DNA from: Clostridium sp. UBA4108
Lineage (GTDB): Bacteria > Bacillota > Clostridia > Clostridiales > Clostridiaceae
NCBI GenBank assembly: GCA_002381695.1
Contig: DFXM01000051.1
Location: forward strand, 1-41,136
Length of the DNA stretch: 41,136 bases
Direction: 5' to 3'
Shown: positions 1 through 7,343 of the stretch, in pieces
Layout of the letters: each line of letters starts with the position of its first letter
How positions within the stretch are numbered: the stretch's first letter is position 1
Position numbers and translations under genes: made by a program
Notes under the pieces: model-generated
Seen by the model: the letters and a program-made list of their open reading frames with translations, nothing else
Database searches by the model: none
Told to the model about the DNA's origin: nothing

Positions 1-235
1 TCAATTTAAATAGTTTATAAAAGAAAAGCCTATTTGCATTATGTAGTTTTATTATTACAATCTCTAAATATATATAAATAATTTTTTATATAGTAAGTAT
101 GTATAAAATATAATCTATAATTATGTAGATTTTATGAAGTTTATCAACATACAGTATCATTATTATTGAACCTAAGAATCACTTAATAAAATTATAATAA
201 TTTAAAAGAAATAGATGTATTACTTTTATTAATCT

Positions 236-263
236 TTGATAAAAATTATGATACAATTATATA
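236..263 (+). promoter_or_regulatory. Candidate sigma-A promoter for the pspA operon
   Basis: TTGATA at 236-241 and TATATA at 258-263 are 16 bases apart. The GGGGG-rich ribosome binding site of the first gene follows at about 279-284. The flanking DNA is almost pure A/T, so other -10 placements are possible. The rest of bases 1-291 shows only a weak 6-bp hairpin (112-131) and no gene. Confidence 0.4.
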
Positions 264-291
264 TATATTTAAAATTAAGGGGGAAATTACA

Positions 292-966
292 ATGTCTATA
301 TTAAGTAGGTTCAGTGATATAATGTCAGCAAATATAAATGCAATGCTTGATAAGTTTGAAGATCCAGGAAAAATGGTGGATCAAATACTTAGGGATTTAC
401 ATGATGACCTTTCAAAAGTTAAAGCAGAAACTGCATCTATTATGGCAGAAGAAGCTAGGGCAAAAAGAGAGCTTGATGAGTGTAATAGTGAAATAGAAAA
501 GATGCTTAAATATGCTGAAAGAGCTATAAATGCTGGAAATGATGGAGATGCTAGGGCATTTCTTCAAAAGAAAGCAGAATTAGTGAATACTCAGGGAGCA
601 CTATCAACAAAGTACCAAATAGCTGTAGAAAACTCTACAAAGATGAAAGAGATGCACAGTAAGTTAGAAGAACAAATATCTCAATTAAACAATAGAAAAA
701 ATGAAATAAAAGCAAAGGCTGCTACTGCAAAGATGCAAGGAAAATTAAATGATATTCAAAGTAAGATAGGTGGAGTAGGAGCTAACTTAAGCGCTTTTGA
801 TAGGATGGAAGATAAGGTTAATAAAATGATGGACGAGGCTAATGCTATGGCAGAGCTTAATAAACCTAAAGAGGATAGTGTTGAAGCTCTGTTTAATAAG
901 TATGACAGTCCTACAACAGATGTAGAAGACGAACTTCAAAGACTTAAGGATCAAATGAAAAAGTAA
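292..966 (+). CDS. pspA: PspA/IM30-family membrane stress protein
   Basis: This 224-residue protein is almost entirely alpha-helical coiled coil. Its opening (MSILSRFSDIMSANINAMLD) and the following FEDPGKMVDQ segment are typical of the PspA/IM30/LiaH family (ESCRT-III-like proteins). Members oligomerise on the inner face of stressed membranes and help maintain them. It is preceded by an AAGGGGGAAA ribosome binding site. It is the first gene of a cluster with a TFIIB-type zinc-ribbon membrane protein and an SPFH protein, the same company kept by B. subtilis ydjF (with ydjG and ydjI), so it is the ydjF counterpart. A long hairpin separates it from the next gene and may let it be made in excess over its partners. 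Family call is secure; the membrane-stress role is inferred. Confidence 0.92.
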   Translation: MSILSRFSDIMSANINAMLDKFEDPGKMVDQILRDLHDDLSKVKAETASIMAEEARAKRELDECNSEIEKMLKYAERAINAGNDGDARAFLQKKAELVNTQGALSTKYQIAVENSTKMKEMHSKLEEQISQLNNRKNEIKAKAATAKMQGKLNDIQSKIGGVGANLSAFDRMEDKVNKMMDEANAMAELNKPKEDSVEALFNKYDSPTTDVEDELQRLKDQMKK

Positions 967-974
967 CCTATATA

Positions 975-1043
975 AAGGCATCTTAAAAAATAACTAATCA
1001 GTCAATGGGTATATTTGACTAGCTATTTTTCTTCAGATGCCTT
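975..1043 (+). terminator. Hairpin between pspA and ydjG, possible partial terminator
   Basis: AAGGCATCT (975-983) pairs perfectly with AGATGCCTT (1035-1043). The stem continues inward imperfectly through A/T-rich sequence. The bases after it are T-rich but interrupted, so it looks like a leaky terminator or mRNA-processing hairpin within the operon rather than a full stop. Confidence 0.45.
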
Positions 1044-1092
1044 AACTAATTATTTTATTTGGGATAACGTATACATAATAAGGGGTGTATTT

Positions 1093-2157
1093 ATGACAGA
1101 TGTAGATGTATATTTGTGTCCTACTTGTGGTGGGAACATGGTCTTTGATATCAGTAGTCAAAAATTAAAATGTCCTTATTGTAATAATGAAATGGACATA
1201 TTAGAGGGAAATGCAAAGGTTAAGGAATATGACTTTTATGCAGCTCTTAGTAATGAGGAAAATTCCACTTGGAACAATGAAGTTGAAGTTTTAAAATGTG
1301 ATGTTTGTGGTGCAGAAATGGTAGTAAGTAAAGAACAGACAGCTATTTCTTGTAGCTATTGTAATTCTTCTCATGTTTTAAAGAGTAAACAGTCAGCAGG
1401 AATTAGACCAGAGGGAGTTATACCTTTTAAGATAGATAGATATAAGGCTAGCGAATTGTATAACTCATGGGTAAAGCGTAGATGGATTGCTCCAAATGAT
1501 TTAAAGAATCTTCACCAAACAGATAAACTAAAAGCTATTTATATACCTTATTGGACTTATGATGCCAACACTTATAGTACTTATAGTGGACAAGGTGGAG
1601 AGCATTATTATGTAACCGTTGAAAGAGATGGAAAAAAGGTTCAAGAGAGAAGAACTAGATGGCATCATGTCAGTGGAAGAATCAACAGATTTTTTGATGA
1701 TGTATTAGTAAATGCTAGTAATAATTATGATCAATCACTTATAAATACTATAGAGCCTTTTTATACTGAGGCAATGGAGCCGTATAAACCACAATTTTTA
1801 TCTGGATATATGGCTGAAAGATATGTTAAAAATGTAGTTAATTGCTTTGAGGAAGCAAAGGGTAAAATGCATGATAGTATTGTAAATGAAGCAAGAAGTG
1901 AAATTTTAGTTAGATATGATGAGGCAAGGAGTATTCATGTAAATACGGATTATTCAAATATATGCTACAAACATGTACTCCTGCCTATTTGGACAGCGCA
2001 GTATGATTATAAAGGTGAAAAATATGTATATATAATTAATGGACAAACTGGAGAAATTCAAGGAAAATATCCTTACAGCATTTATAAGATTATAAGTATA
2101 ATAGTTATAGCTATAATTATTATAGCTGCGGTATTTTATTATTCAAATAGGGGTTAG
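1093..2157 (+). CDS. ydjG: YdjG-like zinc-ribbon membrane protein (TFIIB-type)
   Basis: This protein has 354 residues if it starts at the ATG at 1093, which follows an AGGGGTG ribosome binding site. An in-frame extension to 1015 runs through a hairpin and lacks a site, so I reject it. Two CxxC...CxxC zinc ribbons are visible: Cys9/12/27/30 and Cys69/72/87/90. A long soluble domain rich in Tyr and Trp follows, then one C-terminal membrane helix (about 330-349) and a short tail, NRG. In B. subtilis, YdjG and YdjH form the membrane anchor that recruits YdjI and PspA. Here there is no separate ydjH, and ydjI follows after only 12 bases. A role as membrane anchor of the PspA stress complex is inferred from that synteny. 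Confidence 0.8.
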   Translation: MTDVDVYLCPTCGGNMVFDISSQKLKCPYCNNEMDILEGNAKVKEYDFYAALSNEENSTWNNEVEVLKCDVCGAEMVVSKEQTAISCSYCNSSHVLKSKQSAGIRPEGVIPFKIDRYKASELYNSWVKRRWIAPNDLKNLHQTDKLKAIYIPYWTYDANTYSTYSGQGGEHYYVTVERDGKKVQERRTRWHHVSGRINRFFDDVLVNASNNYDQSLINTIEPFYTEAMEPYKPQFLSGYMAERYVKNVVNCFEEAKGKMHDSIVNEARSEILVRYDEARSIHVNTDYSNICYKHVLLPIWTAQYDYKGEKYVYIINGQTGEIQGKYPYSIYKIISIIVIAIIIIAAVFYYSNRG

Positions 2158-2169
2158 GAGGACAGAAAA

Positions 2170-3204
2170 TTGGGATTTTTTAAGAATCAATTTTTAGATG
2201 TAATTGAATGGAATGAAACAAGAGATGATGTATTATTTTGGCTTTGGAGAAATAAAGAAATCAAAAAAAATAGTAGACTTGTAATTAGACCAGGTCAAGA
2301 TGCTATATTTTTATATAACGGTAGAATTGAAGGAATTTTTAAGGATGAAGGAAATTATGAAATTGAAACAGATATAATTCCTTTTTTAAGTACGCTAAAA
2401 GGTTTTAAGTTTGGTTTCAATAGTGGAATTAGGGCAGAAATATTATTCATTAACACTAAGGAATTTTTAGTTAAATGGGGTACCAGAAATTCTATTAATA
2501 TACCAACTCCAAGAATGCCAGGAGGATTACCAATAAGAGCTTTTGGAGCCTTTAATGTTAAGATAAATGATTATTTAGTACTTATAGATAAAATTGCAGG
2601 GGTAAAGCAGCAGTTTACAGTGGATGATGTAAAAGACAGGACAGTAACGCTCCTAGATCAACTTTTAATGAAGTGGATTACTAGAGAGGGTAAGGATTTA
2701 TTTAATCTTCAGGCTAATGCTTATGATATATCTAAGGGTATAAAGGATGACTTAGATATGGAACTTATTAAGATAGGACTTTCTGTTAGTGATTTTACGG
2801 TTTCCTCCTTTAGTTATCCTGAGAATATTCAAAAAATGGTTGAAAAAAATGCATCCTATGAGATGGTTGGAGATTTAGGTAGATACCAAAACATAGGGGC
2901 TATTGATGCTATGGGCAATGGGTCTAATGGCATGGCCAATATGGCAGGTGCAGGTATGGGAATGGCAATGGGAATGGAAATGGCAAAGAGCTTTAAAAGA
3001 GAGAATGAAGTGAAAGATAAAAATCTATGTATAAAATGTGGTACGCCTTTGGTAGAGGGAGCTAAATTTTGTAGTGGATGTGGAGAGAAGGTTGAGTCGT
3101 CAGTAGAAACTAAGGTAGAAAAGAAAAAATTTTGTAGTGAATGTGGAGCGAAGGTTAATGGAGACTCAAAGTTCTGTAATCAATGTGGAAATAAAATTGA
3201 CTAA
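2170..3204 (+). CDS. ydjI: YdjI-like SPFH-domain protein with two C-terminal zinc ribbons
   Basis: This 344-residue protein starts at TTG, placed seven bases after AGGAGGA (2156-2162) that overlaps the ydjG stop. Residues about 1-230 form an SPFH/virion-core-like domain. A Gly/Met-rich linker (about 243-270) follows, and then two short zinc ribbons: Cys287/290/301/304 and Cys322/325/336/339. In B. subtilis YdjI brings PspA (YdjF) to the YdjG-YdjH anchor. The tight spacing with ydjG and the following terminator mark it as the last gene of the pspA operon. Many genomes label this family 'virion core protein' after a poxvirus similarity, which does not imply viral origin. Confidence 0.82.
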   Translation: MGFFKNQFLDVIEWNETRDDVLFWLWRNKEIKKNSRLVIRPGQDAIFLYNGRIEGIFKDEGNYEIETDIIPFLSTLKGFKFGFNSGIRAEILFINTKEFLVKWGTRNSINIPTPRMPGGLPIRAFGAFNVKINDYLVLIDKIAGVKQQFTVDDVKDRTVTLLDQLLMKWITREGKDLFNLQANAYDISKGIKDDLDMELIKIGLSVSDFTVSSFSYPENIQKMVEKNASYEMVGDLGRYQNIGAIDAMGNGSNGMANMAGAGMGMAMGMEMAKSFKRENEVKDKNLCIKCGTPLVEGAKFCSGCGEKVESSVETKVEKKKFCSECGAKVNGDSKFCNQCGNKID

Positions 3205-3246
3205 GTATTTATTTTAAACTGGTTAATGTATTTATGGTAAGAGTAG

Positions 3247-3284
3247 GCAGTGCAAAGATTTTTAAAGTTTTGCACTGCTTTTTT
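3247..3284 (+). terminator. Intrinsic terminator of the pspA-ydjG-ydjI operon
   Basis: GCAGTGCAAA (3247-3256) and TTTGCACTGC (3269-3278) form a perfect 10-bp stem followed directly by six T residues. Confidence 0.92.
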
Positions 3285-3290
3285 ATATGT

Positions 3291-3380
3291 CTTTGTTTTA
3301 ATATGGTGTTGATAATGAACTACAGATTATTACTCGCAATAATCTGTAGTTCTAAAATCAACAACCATTTAAAACAAAGC
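3291..3380. repeat. Long inverted-repeat element, copy 1 of a dispersed family
   Basis: A perfect 15-bp stem (3317-3331 with 3338-3352, loop ACTCGC) is enclosed by a second, imperfect arm of about 23 bp (3291-3313 with 3357-3379). The element is therefore one nearly symmetric 89-base hairpin. Its right half (3333-3380) matches 41 of 48 bases at 17576-17623. There is no T-tract, so it is not a normal terminator. It lies between the ydjI terminator and the veg promoters, in a 450-base stretch with no gene. Confidence 0.75.
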
Positions 3381-3560
3381 TTTTTATATAAAAGCAAAAA
3401 TAATTTTTTATAAAATTATATAAAAATGAAAATTAAAGAATATTTAGAATAATTTATACACATACTAATGTCAAATGTAAAATAAGTTATTTTTCAAGAG
3501 CATTATGGAGTTTATTAATATTTATTAGTACTTAACAAAAAAATTAACAGAAATTTAACG

Positions 3561-3590
3561 TTGACAAAAGTATTAAAAATATTGTACAAT
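3561..3590 (+). promoter_or_regulatory. Upstream sigma-A promoter of veg
   Basis: TTGACA (3561-3566), an 18-base spacer, then TACAAT (3585-3590). It lies about 40 bases upstream of a second promoter. Confidence 0.65.
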
Positions 3591-3601
3591 ATTTAGTTTA
3601 C

Positions 3602-3630
3602 TTGACAAATAGTGATTTTTAACTTATACT
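3602..3630 (+). promoter_or_regulatory. Downstream sigma-A promoter of veg
   Basis: TTGACA (3602-3607), a 17-base spacer, then TATACT (3625-3630). The predicted start near 3637 leaves a very short leader before the ribosome binding site. B. subtilis veg is also known for very strong tandem sigma-A promoters. Confidence 0.8.
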
Positions 3631-3656
3631 TATAATTAAGAAAGAAGGTGTCAGGA

Positions 3657-3893
3657 ATGAATGGGATTAATGTATTGACCTCAATAAAGAGAGATATTGA
3701 GAGTCATGTTGGCGAAAAAGTGACATTGAAGGCAAATGGCGGAAGACGTAAGGTTATAGTTAATAACGGAACATTAGAAAAAACTTACGATAGCATATTT
3801 GTTATTAGACTTGACAATCATTCCAAAAGAGTTGTAGCATACAGTTATAGTGATGTATTAACGAAGACAGTTCAATTAGTATTTGCAGGCTAA
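3657..3893 (+). CDS. veg: Veg protein (DUF1021)
   Basis: This protein has 78 residues from the ATG at 3657. A GTG at 3648 overlaps the AAGGTG ribosome binding site and is unlikely to be used. The core VTLKANGGRRK, then Y-x-S-x-F-V-x-x-L, and the ending SYSDVLTKTVQLVF are characteristic of Veg, a small SH3-like protein that is highly expressed in Firmicutes. Veg has been tied to biofilm matrix expression and spore outgrowth in B. subtilis. Its molecular mechanism is not settled. It is a single-gene unit with tandem promoters and its own terminator. Confidence 0.93.
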   Translation: MNGINVLTSIKRDIESHVGEKVTLKANGGRRKVIVNNGTLEKTYDSIFVIRLDNHSKRVVAYSYSDVLTKTVQLVFAG

Positions 3894-3920
3894 AACCATA
3901 CTTTTAAGTATGGTTTTTTT
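3892..3920 (+). terminator. veg intrinsic terminator
   Basis: AAAACCATACTT (3892-3903) pairs with AAGTATGGTTTT (3906-3917) and runs into a T-tract. The stem starts within the stop codon. Confidence 0.92.
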
Positions 3921-4110
3921 TATTTGCACTTTTAAATTATTAGTGATTAGGTTATAGTTTTAAAATTAAGCCTTATAGTATAAGTCAATATGAAGATTTA
4001 TTGAGTTAAAGCGAATTTATTAAAAGTTTTTAATTTTATATTTTAAGTTTTTGAATATAAAGAGTTATATGGAAAATTTAGTGTGAATATAATAAAATAT
4101 AAAAATGAAT

Positions 4111-4198
4111 AAAAAAAGAAAGATGGTATGAGTCCATCTTTCAGCTATGGTATAAAAGGGTATTGAGAATTTATGAGAGGTTATATGGTCAATAACCA
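4111..4198 (-). ncRNA. Predicted small RNA (about 85-90 nt), unnamed
   Basis: The minus strand carries a consensus promoter (4233-4205) whose predicted start is near 4198. A perfect 9-bp stem-loop, GAAAGATGG (plus 4118-4126) with CCATCTTTC (4134-4142), is followed on the minus strand by seven T residues (plus 4117-4111). The transcript would carry a 5' hairpin (GGUUAU/AUAACC) and then an unpaired, C-containing middle (ACCUCUC, UACCCUUUU) like the C-rich seed motifs of some Firmicute small RNAs. It contains no convincing open reading frame. It lies in the 440-base gap between veg and sipL, where the rest of the sequence holds no gene. I do not recognise a known RNA family. Confidence 0.6.
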
Positions 4199-4204
4199 AT
4201 TAAG

Positions 4205-4233
4205 ATTATAAGACAATATAAGATATATGTCAA
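4205..4233 (-). promoter_or_regulatory. Consensus sigma-A promoter of the predicted small RNA
   Basis: On the minus strand TTGACA (plus 4233-4228), exactly 17 bases, then TATAAT (plus 4210-4205). Both hexamers are perfect consensus, which makes this one of the strongest-looking promoters in the window. No protein gene lies downstream on that strand. Confidence 0.75.
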
Positions 4234-4335
4234 CATATATTTGACGAATTTTGTTGAAAGTTTTTATGAGTTAATAGTTATATTCTAAAGAAGTATTATA
4301 TATAAATTATTAGTAGGTATTTTAGGAGGGACGCT

Positions 4336-5898
4336 ATGGATTTGGATTTAATAAAAGACAGTATAGAATATGAACAATCAATAGCACAAAATAATGCAAA
4401 ATTATTTGTGAAAGAAGAATATGTAATACCTGATATACTTCCTGATGTGGATAACATACTAATGCTAGATGTTAAGCCTGTAATAACAACTAAGGATGTT
4501 AGTGAAAATAAATTAGGCTTAGGTGCTCAACTTCAATACAATGTACTTTATATGTCAAAAGATAATGGAGCTACAGAAGCTCAATCAGTTACTTATAATG
4601 GCAATTTAATGGAAACAATTGATATGCCAGGAGCTCAGAGTAACACCTTCTGTGAGGTAGAACTAAGTATTGAACATATGGACTGTATTATTGTAAATGA
4701 GAGAAAAATAGCTATTCAGGGATTTATGTTATGTAAATGTAATGGATATAACATAAATTCTTTTGAAATAGTTAAAGATGTACAAGAAGATAAAGATATA
4801 GAGTTTTTAAAGACACCTATGACTTTAGATAAGGTTATACAGCCTATTGAAGGTGAGTTAGTAGGTAAAGCAGAAATAAAAATTGATATGGACAAAGGCG
4901 AGTGTTTAAAAGTCATTAAATATAATATTAATATTGGCAAGAAAGAAGTTAGAATATTTGATGGTGGTATAAAGATAGAAGCAATTGCTAATGTCTGTGT
5001 ATTATACAAGGTTAAAGGTTCAAGAGATTTAAGCTGTGTATGTGAAAATGTTCCTCTCTATAAAGAGATTACTGTTGACCAATTAAAACCTAATATGGAA
5101 TATCATACTGATTTTGAAGTTCAATCTGTAGAACATGATGTTAGACAGGATGATATGGGTGAAAACAGGATAATTGATGTTGAGTTCTTGGTAAAAACAA
5201 ATACTCACGTTATGTATAAAGAAGAAGTAGAAGTGATTCAAGATGGATATTCGCCAAAAAAAACTATAGATATGGAAGCCCAAGAATATAATATATTTAT
5301 TCTACAGGGACAAGGCTATGAGGAATGCTTAGTTAAAGGTGATATAGACATTAGATCTAATAATATGAAACCTAATAAGATAATAATGACCACAGGTAAT
5401 GTTAGCTTAACAGATAAAAAAGTTAAGGATGACAAGGTTGAGATTGAAGGAGTATTAAAAGTTAATGTGTTATATGGAACTGAAGATGAGGACAATTATG
5501 TTCTAACTGTAGATGAAGATATGCCATTTAGTTGTAAGGTTCATGTAAGTGGAGTTAAAGCTGATATGAATGTATCATATAAGGCATGCTTAGAAATGAT
5601 TGAGGGAAGTTTAGAAGCTGGTAATATTTCTATAAGATCAATAGTTAGAGTACACTGTAAAGCGGGATATAATGCTAAGAAAAAATTTTTGGTAGATATG
5701 AAAATGAATGAAGGTGAATTACCAGAAAAGAAAGCTAGTATTGTTATATACGTAGTACAGTCAGGAGATACATTATGGCAAATTGCTAAAAAGTATTTGA
5801 CCACAGTGGGTGAACTTGTAAGTATAAATGATTTAAATGAAAATGATGATATAAAGCCAGGAGATAAATTAATAGTTCCTGGAAGAGCTGTTATTTAG
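4336..5898 (+). CDS. sipL: SipL-like spore coat morphogenesis protein (DUF3794 + LysM)
   Basis: This 520-residue protein is preceded by a TTTAGGAGGGACG ribosome binding site. Most of it consists of beta-rich SPOCS/DUF3794 segments (for example YVIPDILPDVDNIL at the start). Residues 472-516 form a LysM domain (YVVQSGDTLWQIAKKY ... KPGDKLIVPG). Length, architecture and position just upstream of ispE match SipL of Clostridioides difficile, which uses its LysM domain to bind SpoIVA and tether the coat to the forespore. Mother-cell sigma-E control is expected. I see only a weak sigma-E-like pair near 4279-4306 and do not annotate it. Confidence 0.85.
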   Translation: MDLDLIKDSIEYEQSIAQNNAKLFVKEEYVIPDILPDVDNILMLDVKPVITTKDVSENKLGLGAQLQYNVLYMSKDNGATEAQSVTYNGNLMETIDMPGAQSNTFCEVELSIEHMDCIIVNERKIAIQGFMLCKCNGYNINSFEIVKDVQEDKDIEFLKTPMTLDKVIQPIEGELVGKAEIKIDMDKGECLKVIKYNINIGKKEVRIFDGGIKIEAIANVCVLYKVKGSRDLSCVCENVPLYKEITVDQLKPNMEYHTDFEVQSVEHDVRQDDMGENRIIDVEFLVKTNTHVMYKEEVEVIQDGYSPKKTIDMEAQEYNIFILQGQGYEECLVKGDIDIRSNNMKPNKIIMTTGNVSLTDKKVKDDKVEIEGVLKVNVLYGTEDEDNYVLTVDEDMPFSCKVHVSGVKADMNVSYKACLEMIEGSLEAGNISIRSIVRVHCKAGYNAKKKFLVDMKMNEGELPEKKASIVIYVVQSGDTLWQIAKKYLTTVGELVSINDLNENDDIKPGDKLIVPGRAVI

Positions 5899-5995
5899 TA
5901 AAATTGGATTTTTATAAATAATTATTCCTTAATTAAAGGAATATGTTATGTATTAAACGACATATAAATTTTAAAAATAATATTCATATAAAGAG

Positions 5996-6041
5996 CTAGC
6001 TTAGTTAAGTTTTAAAATCTACTTAACTTAGTTAGTTTTTT
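5996..6041 (+). terminator. sipL terminator
   Basis: A 15-bp stem with two mismatches (5996-6010 with 6021-6035) is followed by six T residues. A smaller palindrome, ATTCCTT/AAGGAAT, lies just upstream near 5925-5942. Confidence 0.85.
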
Positions 6042-6176
6042 ATTTATTTGTGATAAAGTTAAATTTTTATTGTATACTAGATTTTAGATATAGTGAAATT
6101 AAATTTTTATTTTTAAATTTTGTTTTTGAAGGTATATATTACTATACTTATTTTATAAATATTAGGTGGTGTTTTT

Positions 6177-7019
6177 ATGAAAATTAAGGCATATGGAAAA
6201 GTAAATATAGCTTTAGATGTAATTGGTAAAAGAGAGGATGGGTATCATCTATTAAGAATGATTATGCAAACTGTAAATATATATGATGAACTTACTTTTA
6301 CGCCTTGTGATAAAGGAATACATATAACCTGTGATAAAGAGTTTGTGCCAACAGATAAAAGAAATTTAGTATACAAAGCTATAGAGTTATTTTGTAAGAC
6401 CTATGATGTCCATAGTGGAGTAAAGGTCCATATACAGAAAAATATACCTGTTGAGGCCGGCATGGCTGGAGGAAGCACAGATGCTGCTGCAGCACTTAAA
6501 GGAATGAGAGATTTATATAGGCCGAAGATTAGAGATGAAGAGCTAATGGAATTAGGAGTTAACATAGGAGCTGATATACCTTATTGCATTAAAGGGGGAA
6601 CTGCTCTTTGTGAAGGCATAGGAGAGATCATAACTCCACTAAAACCCTTTAATAATAAATTGATGGTGATAGTTAAACCTAATTTTGGAGTATCTACAGT
6701 AGAAACCTATAAAAAATTTAATTTACAAGAAGTAATAGAGCATCCTAAGGTAGATGAACTTATAAATGCAATAGAAAATGATAATTTTAAATATGTTGCA
6801 AAAAATATGATGAATTTACTAGAATTAGTTACTATAAAAAAACATAGTGAGATACAAAAAATAAAGGATGTAATGCTAGAGCAAGGTGCTTTAGGTGGAT
6901 TAATGAGTGGGAGTGGACCTACAGTCTTTAGTTTTTTTGACAATGAAGGAGATGCCCAAAATTGTTATGATTTATTGAAAAGAAAATATACTGAAGTGTT
7001 TCTTACTAAAACTATCTAG
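6177..7019 (+). CDS. ispE: 4-diphosphocytidyl-2-C-methyl-D-erythritol kinase IspE
   Basis: This 280-residue GHMP kinase has the usual family length. It phosphorylates CDP-methylerythritol in the MEP isoprenoid pathway. Visible motifs are the N-terminal AYGKVNIALDVIGKREDGYH, the ATP-binding PVEAGMAGGSTDAAAAL, and the C-terminal GGLMSGSGPTVFSFF. The start follows AGGTGGTG. It is flanked by terminators and so is probably a single-gene transcript. Its position after sipL follows a conserved Clostridia order. Confidence 0.96.
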   Translation: MKIKAYGKVNIALDVIGKREDGYHLLRMIMQTVNIYDELTFTPCDKGIHITCDKEFVPTDKRNLVYKAIELFCKTYDVHSGVKVHIQKNIPVEAGMAGGSTDAAAALKGMRDLYRPKIRDEELMELGVNIGADIPYCIKGGTALCEGIGEIITPLKPFNNKLMVIVKPNFGVSTVETYKKFNLQEVIEHPKVDELINAIENDNFKYVAKNMMNLLELVTIKKHSEIQKIKDVMLEQGALGGLMSGSGPTVFSFFDNEGDAQNCYDLLKRKYTEVFLTKTI

Positions 7020-7047
7020 ATATAAACTGAATATAAAATTGTAAAAG

Positions 7048-7076
7048 GAGTTCATTTTTCTTATGAACTCTTTTTT
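7048..7076 (+). terminator. ispE terminator
   Basis: GAGTTCAT (7048-7055) and ATGAACTC (7063-7070) form a stem followed by six T residues. Confidence 0.92.
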
Positions 7077-7247
7077 ATAAGTTTATTTTTAAATAACCTA
7101 TAAGAAATAGTTAATTTTCATGAAAATAAATATTAAAATACTAACATTAATAATATTCACAATATTCTAAAATATAAGATATATGCATTTAAATTGAGTA
7201 AATAGAAAAAGATGCATTAATATAAGGATATATGACAGATTGCAAAG

Positions 7248-7277
7248 TTGGCATTGTTAAAATATAGTCATTATAAT
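7248..7277 (+). promoter_or_regulatory. Sigma-A promoter of the fatty acid transporter gene
   Basis: TTGGCA (7248-7253), an 18-base spacer, then TATAAT (7272-7277), about 65 bases upstream of the gene. The rest of the 7077-7343 gap shows nothing else I can support. Confidence 0.65.
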
Positions 7278-7343
7278 AAAGGTATAAATAGATTAATTTA
7301 TTTATATTAAAGAATTATAAATACAGGATCAGGGGGGATTTAT

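Noticed and set aside
1015..1092. N-terminal extension of the YdjG-like protein.
   Set aside because: It has no ribosome binding site, runs through a hairpin, and the ATG at 1093 has AGGGGTG and starts just before the first zinc ribbon.
2170..3204. Viral or prophage origin suggested by the 'virion core protein' label of the YdjI family.
   Set aside because: The gene sits in a conserved pspA operon, has normal composition and no phage genes lie near it.
3648..3656. GTG start for Veg three codons upstream.
   Set aside because: The GTG is part of the Shine-Dalgarno sequence; the ATG at 3657 has correct spacing.
4279..4306. Sigma-E promoter for sipL (TATATT, then TATATAAA).
   Set aside because: Only about five of eight -10 positions fit in very A/T-rich DNA; biologically expected but not supported well enough to annotate.
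7226..7262. Possible sigma-54 (-24/-12) promoter before the fatty acid transporter, suggested by TTGGCA and TTGC and by control of E. coli atoE by AtoC.
   Set aside because: The GG and GC elements are not at the required spacing in either order, while the same TTGGCA fits a sigma-A promoter with TATAAT 18 bases on.
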